This document shows, one piece after another, positions 47,601-59,614 of a stretch of 64,000 nucleotides of DNA (positions are counted from its first letter, which is position 1; each line of letters opens with the position of its first letter). The translations under genes were made by a program, and so were the position numbers. Source of the stretch: Zizania palustris (lineage: Eukaryota > Streptophyta > Magnoliopsida > Poales > Poaceae); the NCBI GenBank assembly GCA_019279435.1, contig JAAALK010000086.1:21311913-21375912 (forward strand). The letters are read 5' to 3'. Under the pieces are notes generated by a model that saw only the letters and a program-made list of their open reading frames with translations, had not been told where the DNA came from and searched no databases.

Positions 47601-49012
47601 AGAGAGAGCAAGGCAGGGTACAAGGACTCAAATTTGGGTAGTCAATGCACTCACAGGTTTCTTGTCTTTTGGTTTTTGGGGGTAATAACAAGCAAGGATC
47701 ATGCAGTTTTATTTTTGGTGTTTAGGTTCATAACATTTTGTTCATATTTAACAGGTACAAGATCTATATAGAAGGATCAGCATGGTCAGTCAGTCAGAAA
47801 TATATTCTAGCATGTGATTCAATGGCACTGCTGGTTACACCAAAATACTATGATTTCTTTTCAAGGTCACTTATGCCGATTCGACATTATTGGCCTGTTC
47901 AGAATGACAATAAGTGTGACTCAATAAAGTATGCTGTTGACTGGGGCAACTCTCACAAGCAATTGGTACTTATCATCTGTCTTACCTACATCTACATGTG
48001 TAGGTGATCAAGTTTTGCAATTCTAAACAGTATAGATGCCTAGACGGAAATGGTCATAACTTATAACTCACTTCAATAATAACAGAAATACACTTGAGCA
48101 GCAATATATTGCGTGAATGCAAGCTGGCAGATATTTATAGAGCATATATGTTTCACTAAGGCAGAACAATTAAAACTGGATTAATAAGCTTCTATGTTGC
48201 TATTCAAATTATGTTGCAAACATTTTTTTCCTCGAGTAGTGCACTGTTAAACTATAAGTTATGGTATATTTTTTATGTTTTGCTGGAAAGTAAATAATAT
48301 CGACATTTTCCATGATTTGTTAATATTTGACTATTTGTAGCAGTGGAGTTAAGCATTGTTGGCTAGAAATGTTTATCCAAAACTGTGCTTCATCTTCAAT
48401 TGAAATTATCCAGGCTAAATAAATGCCTAGTGTTCAAATAATTGTGTTATATGTCCTTTTTACCAATGATCATTTGGAGTTTGCTCTAGATTTTATAAGT
48501 TTCTTCGACTCAACTTTTATTGAGAAGAATATTGAGAATTTAATGATGTCTTTATGTTACAGTATACTCTATACTATATTATTTCCTTGTTTTTTCTCTT
48601 TGAGAGATGTCTCTCATTGTTTTCATTTGATAAAATACATTGACATACTCTAAATTTTTAATAGGCACAGCGCATAGGAAAGCAAGCCAGTGATTTAATC
48701 CAAGAAGAGGTCAGTATGGACCATGTTTATGACTACATGCTTCACCTGCTAACTGAATATGCCAAACTCCAAAGGTTCACGCCAACTAAGCCACCTGAAG
48801 CTGATGAGATCTGTCCCGAGTCTTTGGCCTGCCAAGCTGAAGGCCTTGAGAAGAAGTTTCTTATGGAATCCATGGTGAGGTCTGCCCATGATGCTGGTCC
48901 ATGTGATCTACCACCTCCTTACAACCCTCGGGATCTCACTATGCTTAAACGAAGGAAGGAAAATTCGATAAAGCAGATTCAAACATGGGAGAGAAGAGCT
49001 GGGAGGGGTTAG
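44622..49012 (+). CDS. GT90/CAP10 O-glucosyltransferase-like protein, paralogue 2
   Basis: Exons 44622-44789, 46385-47058, 47303-47495, 47592-47656, 47755-47965 and 48665-49012 give 552 residues. Exons 3 and 4 have exactly the lengths of paralogue 1 (193 and 65 bp), and every intron phase matches, so the pair arose by tandem duplication. It begins with a polyalanine run from a GCG repeat, followed by a membrane segment near residues 34-50. Family blocks include YFRFIHEDLRPW, VPDLDVMFDC, FPDWSFWGW, YAYWKGNPAV and YKIYIEGSAWSVSQKYILAC. Exon 2 is GC-rich but exons 3-6 are AT-rich, unlike paralogue 1. Two acceptors nine bases apart at exon 2 (TTGCAG/TTGCAG context) may both be used. Intron 1 holds a MITE. 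Confidence 0.94.
45836..46103. mobile_element. Tourist-like MITE with TTA TSD in GT90 paralogue 2 intron 1
   Basis: It begins GGGCATGTATGTCTTAGAG and ends GTACATGCCC, with TTA at 45833-45835 and 46104-46106. It is 268 bp and non-coding. The GGGCATGT terminus resembles the short MITE at 18124. Confidence 0.85.
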
Positions 49013-49886
49013 ATAACATGCTTTGAGCCTCTACCTCCTTCCTCTAACACAGGCCAACAGAACTGGGCGATTTTTTAAAAGGATTTATGTTTTTTTGTGT
49101 GTGTTATCCTGGCTCTTACAAATACCAAGCATTAGTTCACATATATATGTGAAATCTGTACACATTTAGGGAAGATGAAATATGGTGTTAGTGTTACACT
49201 CCCTTTCCTACGCTTTGCTAGATTAGTGTTGGTTTGTAAAGCCACCATGACGAACAGCGAGAATAATATGAACTGTTTTTGACTCTCAGCTATTCAGAAG
49301 ATATACTTCTTAACCTATCTAATGCCATCTTTATGTTAATTATATTTTACTCATAACCTCACTGAGAATGTTGATGAATGAAGTCAGGTACGCTCTTTAC
49401 ACTTACCATGAACTGTCTATTTTCCTCGTACTATGTGCAGAGCCAATGGCATCGTAAGCTCCTTAACATATATTTACTTTTCAGGTGGTGTTTTCTAGCC
49501 ACTGGCAAGAAAGTTGCAGCTGCCGCAGAAGGCTCAACACTAGCAACCATTGTTGAATTTGGATGTATCACGTAGAGTCTCAGGGACCAGTATACATAAG
49601 ATGTGTGTGAAGATTAAATATAAATCTAGTCATGTCAAATATTATCGCTATTAATGTATACTCTGACCTATCATATATATATACATGTCATATACTCTAA
49701 CATCTCCTTGTAGTCCAAGCATAAGTAAAGTGGACATTTATACTATAGAAAATACTGACAACAATATTCAATGATGATAACTCTGTGTTGTAGTCGATTT
49801 GACTAAAAGTGATAGACCCAAAGAAACCATGGTCGAGATAGCTACACATGAATAGTCGTGGTTGATGTAGTCCAAAATCAAGGTAT
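49013..49886. other. 3' flank of GT90 paralogue 2
   Basis: The presumed 3' UTR is followed by AT-rich DNA. No gene was recognised. Confidence 0.45.
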
Positions 49887-50010
49887 CAATAATAAGAAAG
49901 TCGCCTAAAGCCGTGAACACATAGAGAGATGCCATGAAGTGATCGTGTCAATAATAAGAAAGTCGTCTAAAGTCGTGGACACATAGAGAGATGTTATGAA
50001 GTGATCGTGG
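49887..50010. repeat. 62-bp tandem duplication
   Basis: Two units of exactly 62 bp begin CAATAATAAGAAAGTCG at 49887 and 49949 and both end GAAGTGATCGTG. They differ at only a few positions. Confidence 0.93.
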
Positions 50011-51121
50011 GCACGTGATGACGTCGGTGAACTCAGATGTGCAACATGCATGTGATCTTGATAGTATCAGCCATCAGGGCTTACATATCAGTGATAAAGT
50101 TACTTTGTAGTTTAGTGTAGAGGAATCTCATGGAGCGGTTTGGGGGTAGGAAGTATGGAAAAATTCCTCTAGAAAAATTTACAAATATGTTTTTATTGTT
50201 CTTCAAGGATGGTGTTTGGATTCTATACGAGGAGGAATCGAACAAGTTGATTCCTGAATATGAGGTGGTATCATTGTTTGGTTCGAGAGATAGGATTGAA
50301 CCAAGTGGAATTGAATGATCCCTAGGAATGAAATATTCTTCGTAGATTCTAAATTATGTGGTACAAGATTTTTTTTGGTGAACTAGATGGTTCTAAGTGC
50401 ATCAGCAATGCTGGGTGGAGAGGCTAGCGTAGGTGGTGCCTAGCGGCTGGTGTTAGCGGAGCTGATCGACCGATGGTGGTGGGGCACGGGCGACCAACGG
50501 GTGGTCAAGTGGGTGGGGTTGGTGGGGGCCAGGCGACGGGGCACGGCCGGAGGGCGGCTAGTGGTGTGGCTTGGCGGTGAGACGCAAACGACCAACGAGT
50601 GTCCAAGTGGTCGGGGGTTGCCGGGGCCAAGCGACACACCTAGTGGCCAAGGGGTGACACAGGTGGCGCGGCGTTGCAACATGGGCGGCGTGCATGGGCA
50701 AATGACGTGGCTAGGTAGAGGTGTGGCACGACGATGAGCTATTCCATCCTTTCTCATTTCTCTAACCAAACAATAGATTTAATCATTCTATCCTATCCAT
50801 TCTCCCAAACAAATACATGACTAAATCATTCTATTCATTCAACAAAACATTTTTACGAAACCATTTCATTCCATTCCTAAAAACAGAATTATCATGTTCC
50901 ATTCCTCATCGTACATTGAACTAACATAAAGTCAGAAACTGCTTCAGAAATTGCCATGATGTTTTTTAAAACGATGATCGAGGGCTATTTTTATTTTATA
51001 AAAAATACAATAGAAATATATTTCAGAAAAGAGGACGAGAAGGGGTACACCACCACAACCACATAGGGTTAACCTTATTTGTGATAAAATTCCGATAAAT
51101 ACGATATATTAGTATTATCAG
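50011..51121. other. Intergenic DNA with a possible degenerate DNA element
   Basis: From about 50270 (TTTGGTTCGAGAGATAGGAT) to about 50820 (CTATCCATTCTCCCAAACAA) the outer parts look weakly inverted around a GC-rich core (50410-50740), which suggests a worn MITE-like element. Ends and TSD could not be set. No gene. Confidence 0.35.
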
Positions 51122-53942
51122 TGGGGTTCGATATATTAAGCATATCACCCAAAAATTTCAGATTTTTTAAAATAATTTTGAAATTTTATCCGATGGTCTC
51201 CGACTTTCTTTGAGTAATAATTTAAAAGAAAATTGATGGTAAAATCTGTTTGAGCTTTATTTTTTTACGATGAAAATACAATGTATATTATCCAATGCAA
51301 AAATTTGAATTTTTTTGGTTCAGTTTACTATTTTTAATTCATTAATTGTGTTTCTAGGATTTATACTAACATAAGTAAAATTTGAACGGTGGGTACATGA
51401 AATAATTAACCAAAAATTATAGAAAAATCATATTCATATTTTTAGTCTATTTATAAGCCTTATCCACTAAATTTAAAGAAATGCTTAATGATTTTTTAAT
51501 TATAAAAATCAAATAAAGTCTAAAAATACGATATTTGTCGTGGTGTTATAATGTGACATTTAGATGACATGATAAAAATTTAAAAATATTTTTAGAAAGT
51601 TGTAATGCAAGATGTTAAGAAAAGATGAGATTCTCCAACGATGAATTGTGATTTAAAGAATGAATATGATGGGTTTGAAAGCTAATTGATGTTAAAACCT
51701 TCGTTTGAACTTTAAAGTGCATTAAATAATTATACAAAATTTATAGAAAAATCATATTCATATTTTTAGTCTATTATAGGACTTATCCACTAAATTGAAA
51801 GAAATTTTAGAAAATCTAAGTCACGACACTAGATCGACAACGTAGAGCTTAATGGTTTTTTAAATTCTAAAAAATCAAATAAAGTCTAAAAATACGATAT
51901 TTGTCTTGGTGTTATAAAGTGATATGTTAAGAAAAGAGGATATTCTGCAATGATGAATTAGGATCTAAAGAATGAATAAGATGAGTTTGAAATCAAATCA
52001 ATGGTAAATCTTTGTTTGAAGTTGAAACTTTTTCTAAGATGAAAATACAACGTATCTTATCCCACGAAAAAATTACAGATATTTCTGGTTCAATTTACTA
52101 TTTTTAATTCACTAATTGTGTTTCTAGTATTTATATTAAAATAAGTCAAATTTGAATTACAAGTGCATGAAATAATTAACCAAAATTTATAGAAAATCAA
52201 TATTCATATTTTTAGTCTATTTATAAGCCTTATAGACTAAATTGAAAGAAAATTTAAAAAATCTAGGTGGCAAGACTATATTGGCAATGTAGAGCTTAAC
52301 AATTTTTTAATTCTAAAAAATAAAATAAAGTCAAAAAAGTACTATATTTTTCATGGTGTTATAATGTGATATTTAAATGCTATGATAAAAATTTAAAAAT
52401 ATTTAGAGAAAATTGTGATGCAAGATGTTAAGAAAGGAGGAGATTCTCCATCGATGAATTATGATTTAAAGAATGAATGCGATGGGTTTGAAAGCAAATC
52501 GATGGTAAATGTTCATTTGAATTTTAAACTTTTTCTACGATGATAACACAACATATATTATCCCATGATTTTTTTTGAAATTTTCTCGTTCAATTTGCTA
52601 TTTTTAATTCATTAATTGTGTTTCTAGGATTTATAATAAAATAAGTCAAATTTAAACTATGAGTGCATAAAATAATTAAGAAAAAAATATAAAAAAATAT
52701 ATTCATATTTTTAGTATATTTATAGGCATTTTCACTAAATTGAAAGAAAATTTGAAAAATTCAGGTGGCGACACTGAATTGACATCATAGAGATTAAAGG
52801 TTTTTTAATTTAAAAAATCAAATAAAGTCTAAAAAATACTTGAAATAATTTGATATTTAAATTCTATAAAGAAATTTAAAAATATTTTGAAAAAAATTAC
52901 AATGCGGGATATTAAGAAAGGAAGAGATTCTCCAAAGATGAATTAGTAACTAAAGAACCAATAGGTTAGGTTTAAAAACGAATTGACGGTTAAAATATTC
53001 GTTTGAACTTGATACTTTTTCTACTATTGAAATACATCATATCTTATTCCATGATTTTTTTGACATTTTTCTAAGTGAGTTAGCTATTTTTAGTTAATTA
53101 ATTATGTCTCAAAAATTTAATTTTAAATAAGTTAAATTTAAACTACCAGCGAATGAAATAATAAAGCCACGATACTCAGAAAAATAAAATAATAAATGGT
53201 AAGCTATAGACAAGTAATCCTAAAAAATTTCCACATTTCAAAAAACATTTCTTCTTTTATTTTTATTTTTTTTCTCTTTCTTCTTCCTTTCCTTCGTCTT
53301 CCCTCTCCCCTCTTTCTTTTTCTCCTGCGCAGGAAGACAAATCGGAGCGGGTCGGGCAGGCCGAGGCGGACCGTGGGCGGCGGCCGGTGCGGGCCAGCGG
53401 CAGGGCGCCGTAACCGCCGAGGCGAGCGGGCGAAGATCCGGTCGGGGCGGGGTGGCAGCCTGGCGCCACAGCCACCGGGGAGGAACTCCCCCGGTCCCCG
53501 TCGTCGCTTCCACCAGGCCTCGGCACTGGTGCGCCGCCTCTACAGCTCTCTCCGCCGCCACCTTCACAGTCCCCCTCCCCCGGTTCTTGCTGCCGCCTCC
53601 GCCAGGCTCTGGCACAGCCTCCTCCGGTCCATGCTGCTACTTTCGCCAAGCCTTGGCACAGGCGCACAATCTCCCCCGGTCACCACTGCCGCGCCTCTGC
53701 CTCCACCAGTTCTTGGCTCCGATGAATCTTCTTGCCGCCACCAAGGCCAGCATCAGAATTCTAAATTGAGTGTAATTTTTGATTTTATACTGTTTAGAAA
53801 CGATGATATATTTATTTCTGTGCAAAATGATAATTTTTTAAAATTTGTCCGATTTTTTTATCTACGGATAGAATTTCAATAAATTCGATATTCTGTTTAT
53901 CACCGACATCCGATATTTTTTATATTTCGATATAGTGAACCC
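51122..53942. repeat. AT-rich ~500-bp tandem array between weakly inverted ends
   Basis: Diverged units recur with anchors TTTTTAATTCATTAATTGTG, CATATTCATATTTTTAGTCT and CAAATAAAGTCTAAAAATAC. The anchor before TTTCTAG falls at 51350, 52120 and 52620, with a decayed one near 53106. The second unit has an internal deletion. The left border (GGGGTTCGATATATT...GAAATTTTATCCGA) and the right border near 53942, read inversely (GGGTTCACTATATCG...GAAATTCTATCCG), look like degenerate inverted repeats. The block may be one large non-autonomous element that amplified its interior. No TSD was found. Confidence 0.6.
53325..53755. other. GC-rich island at the right end of the array
   Basis: About 430 bp of very GC-rich DNA is abruptly bordered on both sides by AT-rich repeat sequence. 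Frames exist on both strands but show only Arg/Gly/Pro/Ser bias. It could be captured genic DNA or the original 5' region of the downstream EF-hand gene. Confidence 0.4.
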
Positions 53943-53951
53943 ATCCACACC

Positions 53952-56900
53952 ATGGCGGGAGAAGACATCGAGGCGAGCGAAGAGAGGGAGTGCGCCGCAG
54001 GAGACCAGCCCATGAACGACTACGAGAAGGAGCGGCTGAAGCGGATACGCGAGAACGAGGCGCGCCTCCGGGCCCTCGGCATCCGCCGGCTCGCCGCATC
54101 CTCTCTCCTCCGCAGCCCGCCCCCGTCGGCGGCGGGCAAGGGAAAGCGGAAGAACCTGCCTACCGACGCGGACGAGGAGTACCTCCCATCTGATGGCGGC
54201 GAGGAGGGGGAGGAGGAGGAGAGCTCGTCGACCAGCGAACAAGATGACGAGGAGGACATCAAGTCTTCCTCTAGGTCTCGTAAAAAGGTCTTCTTTTTCT
54301 CCCCCGTGATAGAAGGGAAATCCAGCTTCGTCGGTCTCTCTCTCTGTGTTGAAGTTTTTGATATCCTTGGTTCTAACTTGCTAAAAGAAAAACTTCTCAT
54401 TTTGTGTCAGATTTAGTGTAAGCGTGTACTCTGTACTGACCTTGTATTCTCATTTTACTCTTTTTTCTAATCTCCCGTGGGCGGTGGCGTTCTTATTCTG
54501 TTTAGTAGGCCGGAGCAAAATGATAAACATATCCTGGTTCATGGCATCCTTTCAGGTTAAACTATGTTCATTCGTTCATCCAACTAATAACACAATGTTT
54601 GCGAAGTTCAACCCTTACAAGTGATAATTATGTAAATTTTACTCCACAGTGCATTGGAGAACCACTAACGAGACGCTGCATCATAACTTGGCATTGCATT
54701 TGTATTTAGATTATGTCCGTTTTAATAGCATTGATGCATATGCTTTTGTCCTATTTGTTTTCAGGGAAAGAAAAAGATGTTGAACTCAGGAAAGTCTTCT
54801 GAGGGTACATCTAGAAAAGGACAATGCTCCCCTCTCTGATTTTGTGGATGATGATGCAGCCTTACAACAGGTAACATATGATCACAAATGCAGCCACTAA
54901 ACTGACAATAATCGTATATTCACATTTGAAAAATCTTAACTTAGTAATTTACTAGCCTCTTTATTCACTCTTGAAAATGTTAATTTTGCAGGCAATTGCT
55001 CTCTCCCTGGCAGAGTCTTTAGAAAATTCTGTGGCAGCAATGCGTGCAGAAACTTCAAGCACAGGAATGGAAGGAAGTGATAGCACTCCATGCAAAAAGA
55101 ATGATGATGTCCCCATTCAAGACTCAGCTAAAATCAGGAAGATAAAAAAACAAGTATGTTTCTCCAAGAATGGCCTGTAAATTTCCTATTATATCTAATA
55201 TCTTAATTGCGTTTTACAGAATTACATTTTCAATTTCCATTGCTTTTAGGGCAAGAGCAGAATACAGCTGACAGAAGATGATGTGGTTGCATTCTTCTTC
55301 TCGTTTGATGGTATCTTATTCTTACCTGGCTTGAGATTCCTTTCCAGTCTATTTGAAATTTGAGTTTGCCTAAAAGAGAACACTAGAACTCAGTGTTGCA
55401 TTTTAGTTCTTTATAGATTTCAACCAAACTTACCCAGCATGCATCAGCATATTTCCTCTACGCTTATGACCACAATACAGATGTGCCTTTGATAATTGAT
55501 ATAACTCAGATATGCATAGATCTATGTTCTTTTTTATTCATCATCTGTTGGCAATTTTGTCTAGGCCTACAATTTTGCTTTGTCTCCTTGACTACAGATT
55601 GTTCAAATTGCCATGCTTACCAAGAAAGTTAATAAACACTTACTCTTCTTATGCTATTGTCTGTTCTTCTATTTCCTTTTGTGGTGTTCGCTTCCAAAAC
55701 ATCATTTTGGGTTCTGTATCTTTTACATTTTGTGGAGATTATAAATTGATTACTAATTAGTTCTTTGATCTATAGAAGTTGGAAAAGGATATATCACACC
55801 GTGGGATCTTGAACGAATGGCCACAGTGCATGATTTCATCTGGACAGACTCTGAGATATCAAAGATGATCCATTGCTTTGATAGTGACAGAGATGGAAAG
55901 GTTTGCCTTGTTTTCTTGAATTAAGAGAGTCATTTCTTTGAAACACGCACTGTTTAAAACTGTGTTTTGTTTTTAATAAAAAACTGGATGAGAACTGATT
56001 ATTGTCCACTCACAGAAGCATTTCCCAAACAATGAACAGTGACATGTGGGCCCAATCTAGAGAATTTACATTTAAAACCATACAATCACGTAGACAAACC
56101 TCAGTTGATGCCTGTGTTAGCCAATCCAAAACTGGCGGATGTTCACCCTTTTCCCTGGTATCTGTCTTTTAATAAAAGGTAACAGTGCACGTTCCTTCAA
56201 AATATTGTGATTATTTTGGATCATTGTGAATTTACTGGACCAGCAGTTATTGAATATATAAATACACCTTCTGGTGTCAGCCAGCTTTACTGACTGACTA
56301 GTGACAATTGGGATGCCTGTTTTCTCACTGATAGATATTAGTTAGAGGTTAGTGATCATTTTGGAATGGATGAATTCAATTTTCTTCCACATTTTGATGA
56401 CTTCAAGTTCATTCTGTGTTGCAAAAGCTTGTTCACAATACTCTAATAATGGTTTACAGGTGGTAGAGTTACTTATATATTTTGAACTTTTCATTCCACA
56501 AATTTTTTTAATAACCCACACAACATAGTGAGGTTTGTATTAATAAAGTCAAAGAAAAATTACAAGATTACAGCCTTGGGAGATTGTGACCAGGATAAAA
56601 ACAAAAAAACGCTTCAACACAGGCTAGCAGCTCCAACCCACAACCTAAGGGTAGTACTAACATCAAGTCAACCGTCGCTAGGTGAGACTGAGACTGACCA
56701 ATGCTATCAGGACTCTAGGAGTCAGGAGAGACACCAACAGACCTCAAACCAAATCCCCCAATCAAACCTTCCGCAAGAATCACAGTCAACTAAGAAGCGA
56801 GAACAAACTGAAGGATGAACCTAAGGGAGAGTGATAAGATGAGCGAACAAGATATTCAAGAGGACGCCTCTAGGGAGGTCACGATACAAAAACGTCGACA

Positions 56901-57939
56901 TCATCCGCCTAAAAGTCTTAGTCTAGGTTTTCACCAAAGAGTTTCGTGTGGTGGGAGAGGGCGTCTACTCGACAAAGCCTCAAGGGAGGAACATAGCACT
57001 CAATTGGCCTGCAAGCGTCATCAATGTTGGCTCAACAAAGTTAGGCTAATCCTGTAGTTCTCTCCCAACCCCAAAGACACCCTCCAACTGTCCTAACAAC
57101 CAAAACAACCGCTAGAAGCAAGCACCCTGTCACCGGAAGACTCTAGGACGAAAACAGGACCTTGCAACTGCTGAGACGAAGCTGACCGCACCAACCACAG
57201 GTTCAATGCGGTCGACACGAAGGTATAACTATGCCTCCAGGCTCCAGCAGTCCAGCCACAACCAATTGTGCCCAATACCGAAGGCCCCTCACGCGCCACT
57301 CGGCGACGCCTAGAACCTTCTAGATCTGATCCTCCTGCGTCTGCCATGAAGCTAGCACTCGGCGGGTACCATTGAAGACGCCACCAAAACCAGAGGCCCT
57401 TCGGTAGCAAGTGCCAATGTTGGCCTCTATAGATCAACGCAGCGAAGACAGACACTAGAGCTCCCCACGCGTGCCAACTCGCCCCATGCCCAGGCAATCC
57501 ATGTGCACCAGCACACATGCTGGAGCACCGCCACGGGCACCTCTGCACAAGTTCCGCCCGAGCCATCACCTGGACAACAACATGGACAACGACATGGGCG
57601 GTGTTTTTCGTGAATGTAATATGCAGCGTTGTTTTGCGCTATCAATAATCTAATTAAAGGCCTTGTTTTAAACGGGTTCTCGAGGGTCCATCTTATTATT
57701 GGTGGCTGCCACCCCTTTGTAGGGATTTATATTGCTTTTCAGTTTTCATAGGTCTTCTCCATCCTGTATTAGTTATGTACTTTGTGTTCAGCTCTCTCTT
57801 AATCGAAAAGACACAGCTCCTGCCAACATTTATTCTCTCCATTTTCTTATATTCTTGTTTAACTTTTCCACAGATTAACCTAGAGGATTTCCGCACCATT
57901 GTATCCCGATGCAACATGTTGCAGGAACCTGGGAAGTGA
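53952..57939 (+). CDS. UIM and EF-hand domain protein; one-base frame conflict in exon 2
   Basis: Exons 53952-54287, 54765-54870, 54992-55153, 55250-55310, 55776-55900 and 57874-57939. Exon 1 encodes a charged, acidic region (EKERLKRIRENEARLRALGI, then Glu/Asp/Ser-rich). The exon 2/3 junction encodes a ubiquitin-interacting motif, DDDAALQQAIALSLAES. Exons 4-6 encode a degenerate EF-hand (FDEVGKGYITPWDLER) and a canonical-looking loop DSDRDGKINLED, with Asp rather than Glu at position 12. Exon 2 is 106 bp: GKKKMLNSGKSSEGTSRK reads in the exon 1 frame but then meets TGA, and DNAPLSDFVDDDAALQQ continues in another frame. One extra A in AGAAAAGG explains it. Otherwise the product would be about 137 residues without UIM or EF-hands. 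The family is calcium-binding; the biological role is unknown to me. Confidence 0.82.
56520..57660 (-). mobile_element. Probable non-LTR retrotransposon fragment in EF-hand gene intron 5
   Basis: About 1.1 kb with composition unlike the intron around it. Read on the minus strand it is GC-moderate, G/T-rich, and ends CTTTGACTTTATTAATACAA, resembling grass LINE 3' UTRs. No conserved domain survives, so the class is tentative. Confidence 0.4.
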
Positions 57940-58606
57940 GGATGAGACATGATCGTGTTTCAAAGATTTGCTCTCTTTTGTTGTTGCCGACAGTACCGTT
58001 TTCGAAGTCTGAGCTCTGTTTGCATTGGGTGTTATAACAGGTGCTGATTCTGAAAAAAGAAACGAAATGATGAAAGCCTTAGGACTGAATAGACCCTTTG
58101 TTCACAGTGGCGTAACTCATTTTGTTAGAACAGCTTCCATTGAGTCTCTGCACCTATCCTTTTCCTTTGGATTCTAGTCCGAGAACTGCTTGTTTTCTCA
58201 AAAAACGGATTTGGCTCAGAATTGCTCCTTTTTAATGTTAGGGTTTTTCTGAATTTGGAAGTTACCACTTATCTGGTTTCCATACTGCATGAGCTTATTT
58301 GAGTCCAAACTGACTACAGTTGTCTGAAAAACTAACGACTCTTTTGCCGACGGATGATCACTTAAGTCGCTGAGTACTTACTCGAGTGATGTTTTGGGAT
58401 GCGCCTTTTAAATATTTGTGTATTGATCTACATATTTTATTGTTTAGGAGAAATTACACTTGCTTTTTAGTACAAGTTGCTACCGGTTTTGCTATGACTT
58501 GTTTTTACTGTCGCCCAACTGTTAAAAAGGCATTTTCCTCATTCAATGCATAGACCCCGTTTAATTTTAATACAGTTTCAGATCCAAAATTTTTTAGAGC
58601 AGACTA
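57940..58606. other. 3' flank of the EF-hand gene
   Basis: The presumed 3' UTR is followed by spacer. A MITE-like start (CCCCGTTTAATTTTAATACA) near 58556 may be a fragment. No gene. Confidence 0.4.
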
Positions 58607-58892
58607 AGAGTATCTCTAACCAGTTTTCTATTTTTTATCCTATATCCTATAATCGAAAATAGGCACTTCCCTATTAAGATTTTCTTTTATATTTTAAAAC
58701 ACTACTGTCTAATTTTTTATATTTGGGATAGAGAGGTAGATTTGGCTCCTAGGTTTGTTGTGAAGAAGGGGAGGAAGAATAGGGAACAAGATGTGATAGG
58801 GAGAGAATTGGGGAGTTAGTTGGAAAGATATTTTAAGTGAATTTTGTAAAAAATGAGAGTGGGTGAAACGAGGAGTAAGTTGAAGATGTCCT
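58607..58892. mobile_element. MITE with AGAGTATCTCTAACCAG end
   Basis: The left end AGAGTATCTCTAACCAG and the right end, inverse of AGGACATCTTCAACTTAC, are weak inverted repeats. The interior shares an inverse block with the fragment at 43765-43925. Non-coding. Confidence 0.55.
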
Positions 58893-59614
58893 AACAAATT
58901 CTAAATTTAAAGTTCTAACAAATTCTAAATTTAAAGTTGTGGACGAATTAAAAGTATTTAGCTAAGCAATTTAGTTTTATTTTAAATTAAAATTAAAAAT
59001 TTGTACTATACAAATCTAATTTAGAGCAAAGTTCGTTAATCCGATTAATTCATTGATCACAAGCATCACTTTTTGTACGGAGAAACTGAAGGACTGTTTT
59101 GATCTCAAAAAACTTATTACTGTTTTTGTTCAAATGGGATTCACCAATTTCACCGCATCCTCAACGAAATTATGTACATTGAACAGCGCGTCTCCATTTG
59201 GACCAGACTGATTTGTTCAGAAATACAACGGAACGGAACGTAACGTAACCACGTCTTTCTCCACAAAACGTAGGACAAATATATCAAGAATCAGGCAATC
59301 AGCACACTGGTTAATTGAAAGAATAGTTTCCAGTTTGTGCGAAAATATACCACTGCACAAACTTCTTAATTGCACAATCTAAAACGCTTCAAGCTTGTGG
59401 CAAACTTGAAACTACTTGATGTTAAGGAGACAGGGTTATTGTTTGTGTATGGTAGCCAACCAATCTGAAGCACGCAATTACAGAATATATTGGATCCTAG
59501 GATGATTTTGCTATGTAGCAGTAGTGTATAACATCACATGTAAGCAAACGCATCAGAGGATGCAGACGACCGTTCAATTCTCGCCTAACGAGACAGGCCT
59601 ACACAAGTTCACAT
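58893..59614. other. Intergenic spacer and presumed VAP27 3' UTR
   Basis: AT-rich sequence with a repeated AACAAATTCTAAATTTAAAG at the left edge. No other gene was recognised. Confidence 0.4.

Noticed and set aside
50130..50318. 62-codon frame beginning MERFGGRKYGKIP as a small gene
   Set aside because: It overlaps a putative degenerate element, has no splice or promoter context, and resembles nothing known.
51054..51121. Left TIR of a giant element starting at GGGTTAACC
   Set aside because: The sequence is similar in style to the right border at 53942, but no matching target duplication exists, so I set the left border at the better match near 51122 and keep the claim weak.
53196..53882. 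228-codon open frame as a possible protein gene
   Set aside because: It runs from AT-rich repeat through the GC island into AT-rich repeat, is low-complexity throughout (Phe/Leu then Arg/Gly/Pro) and matches no family.
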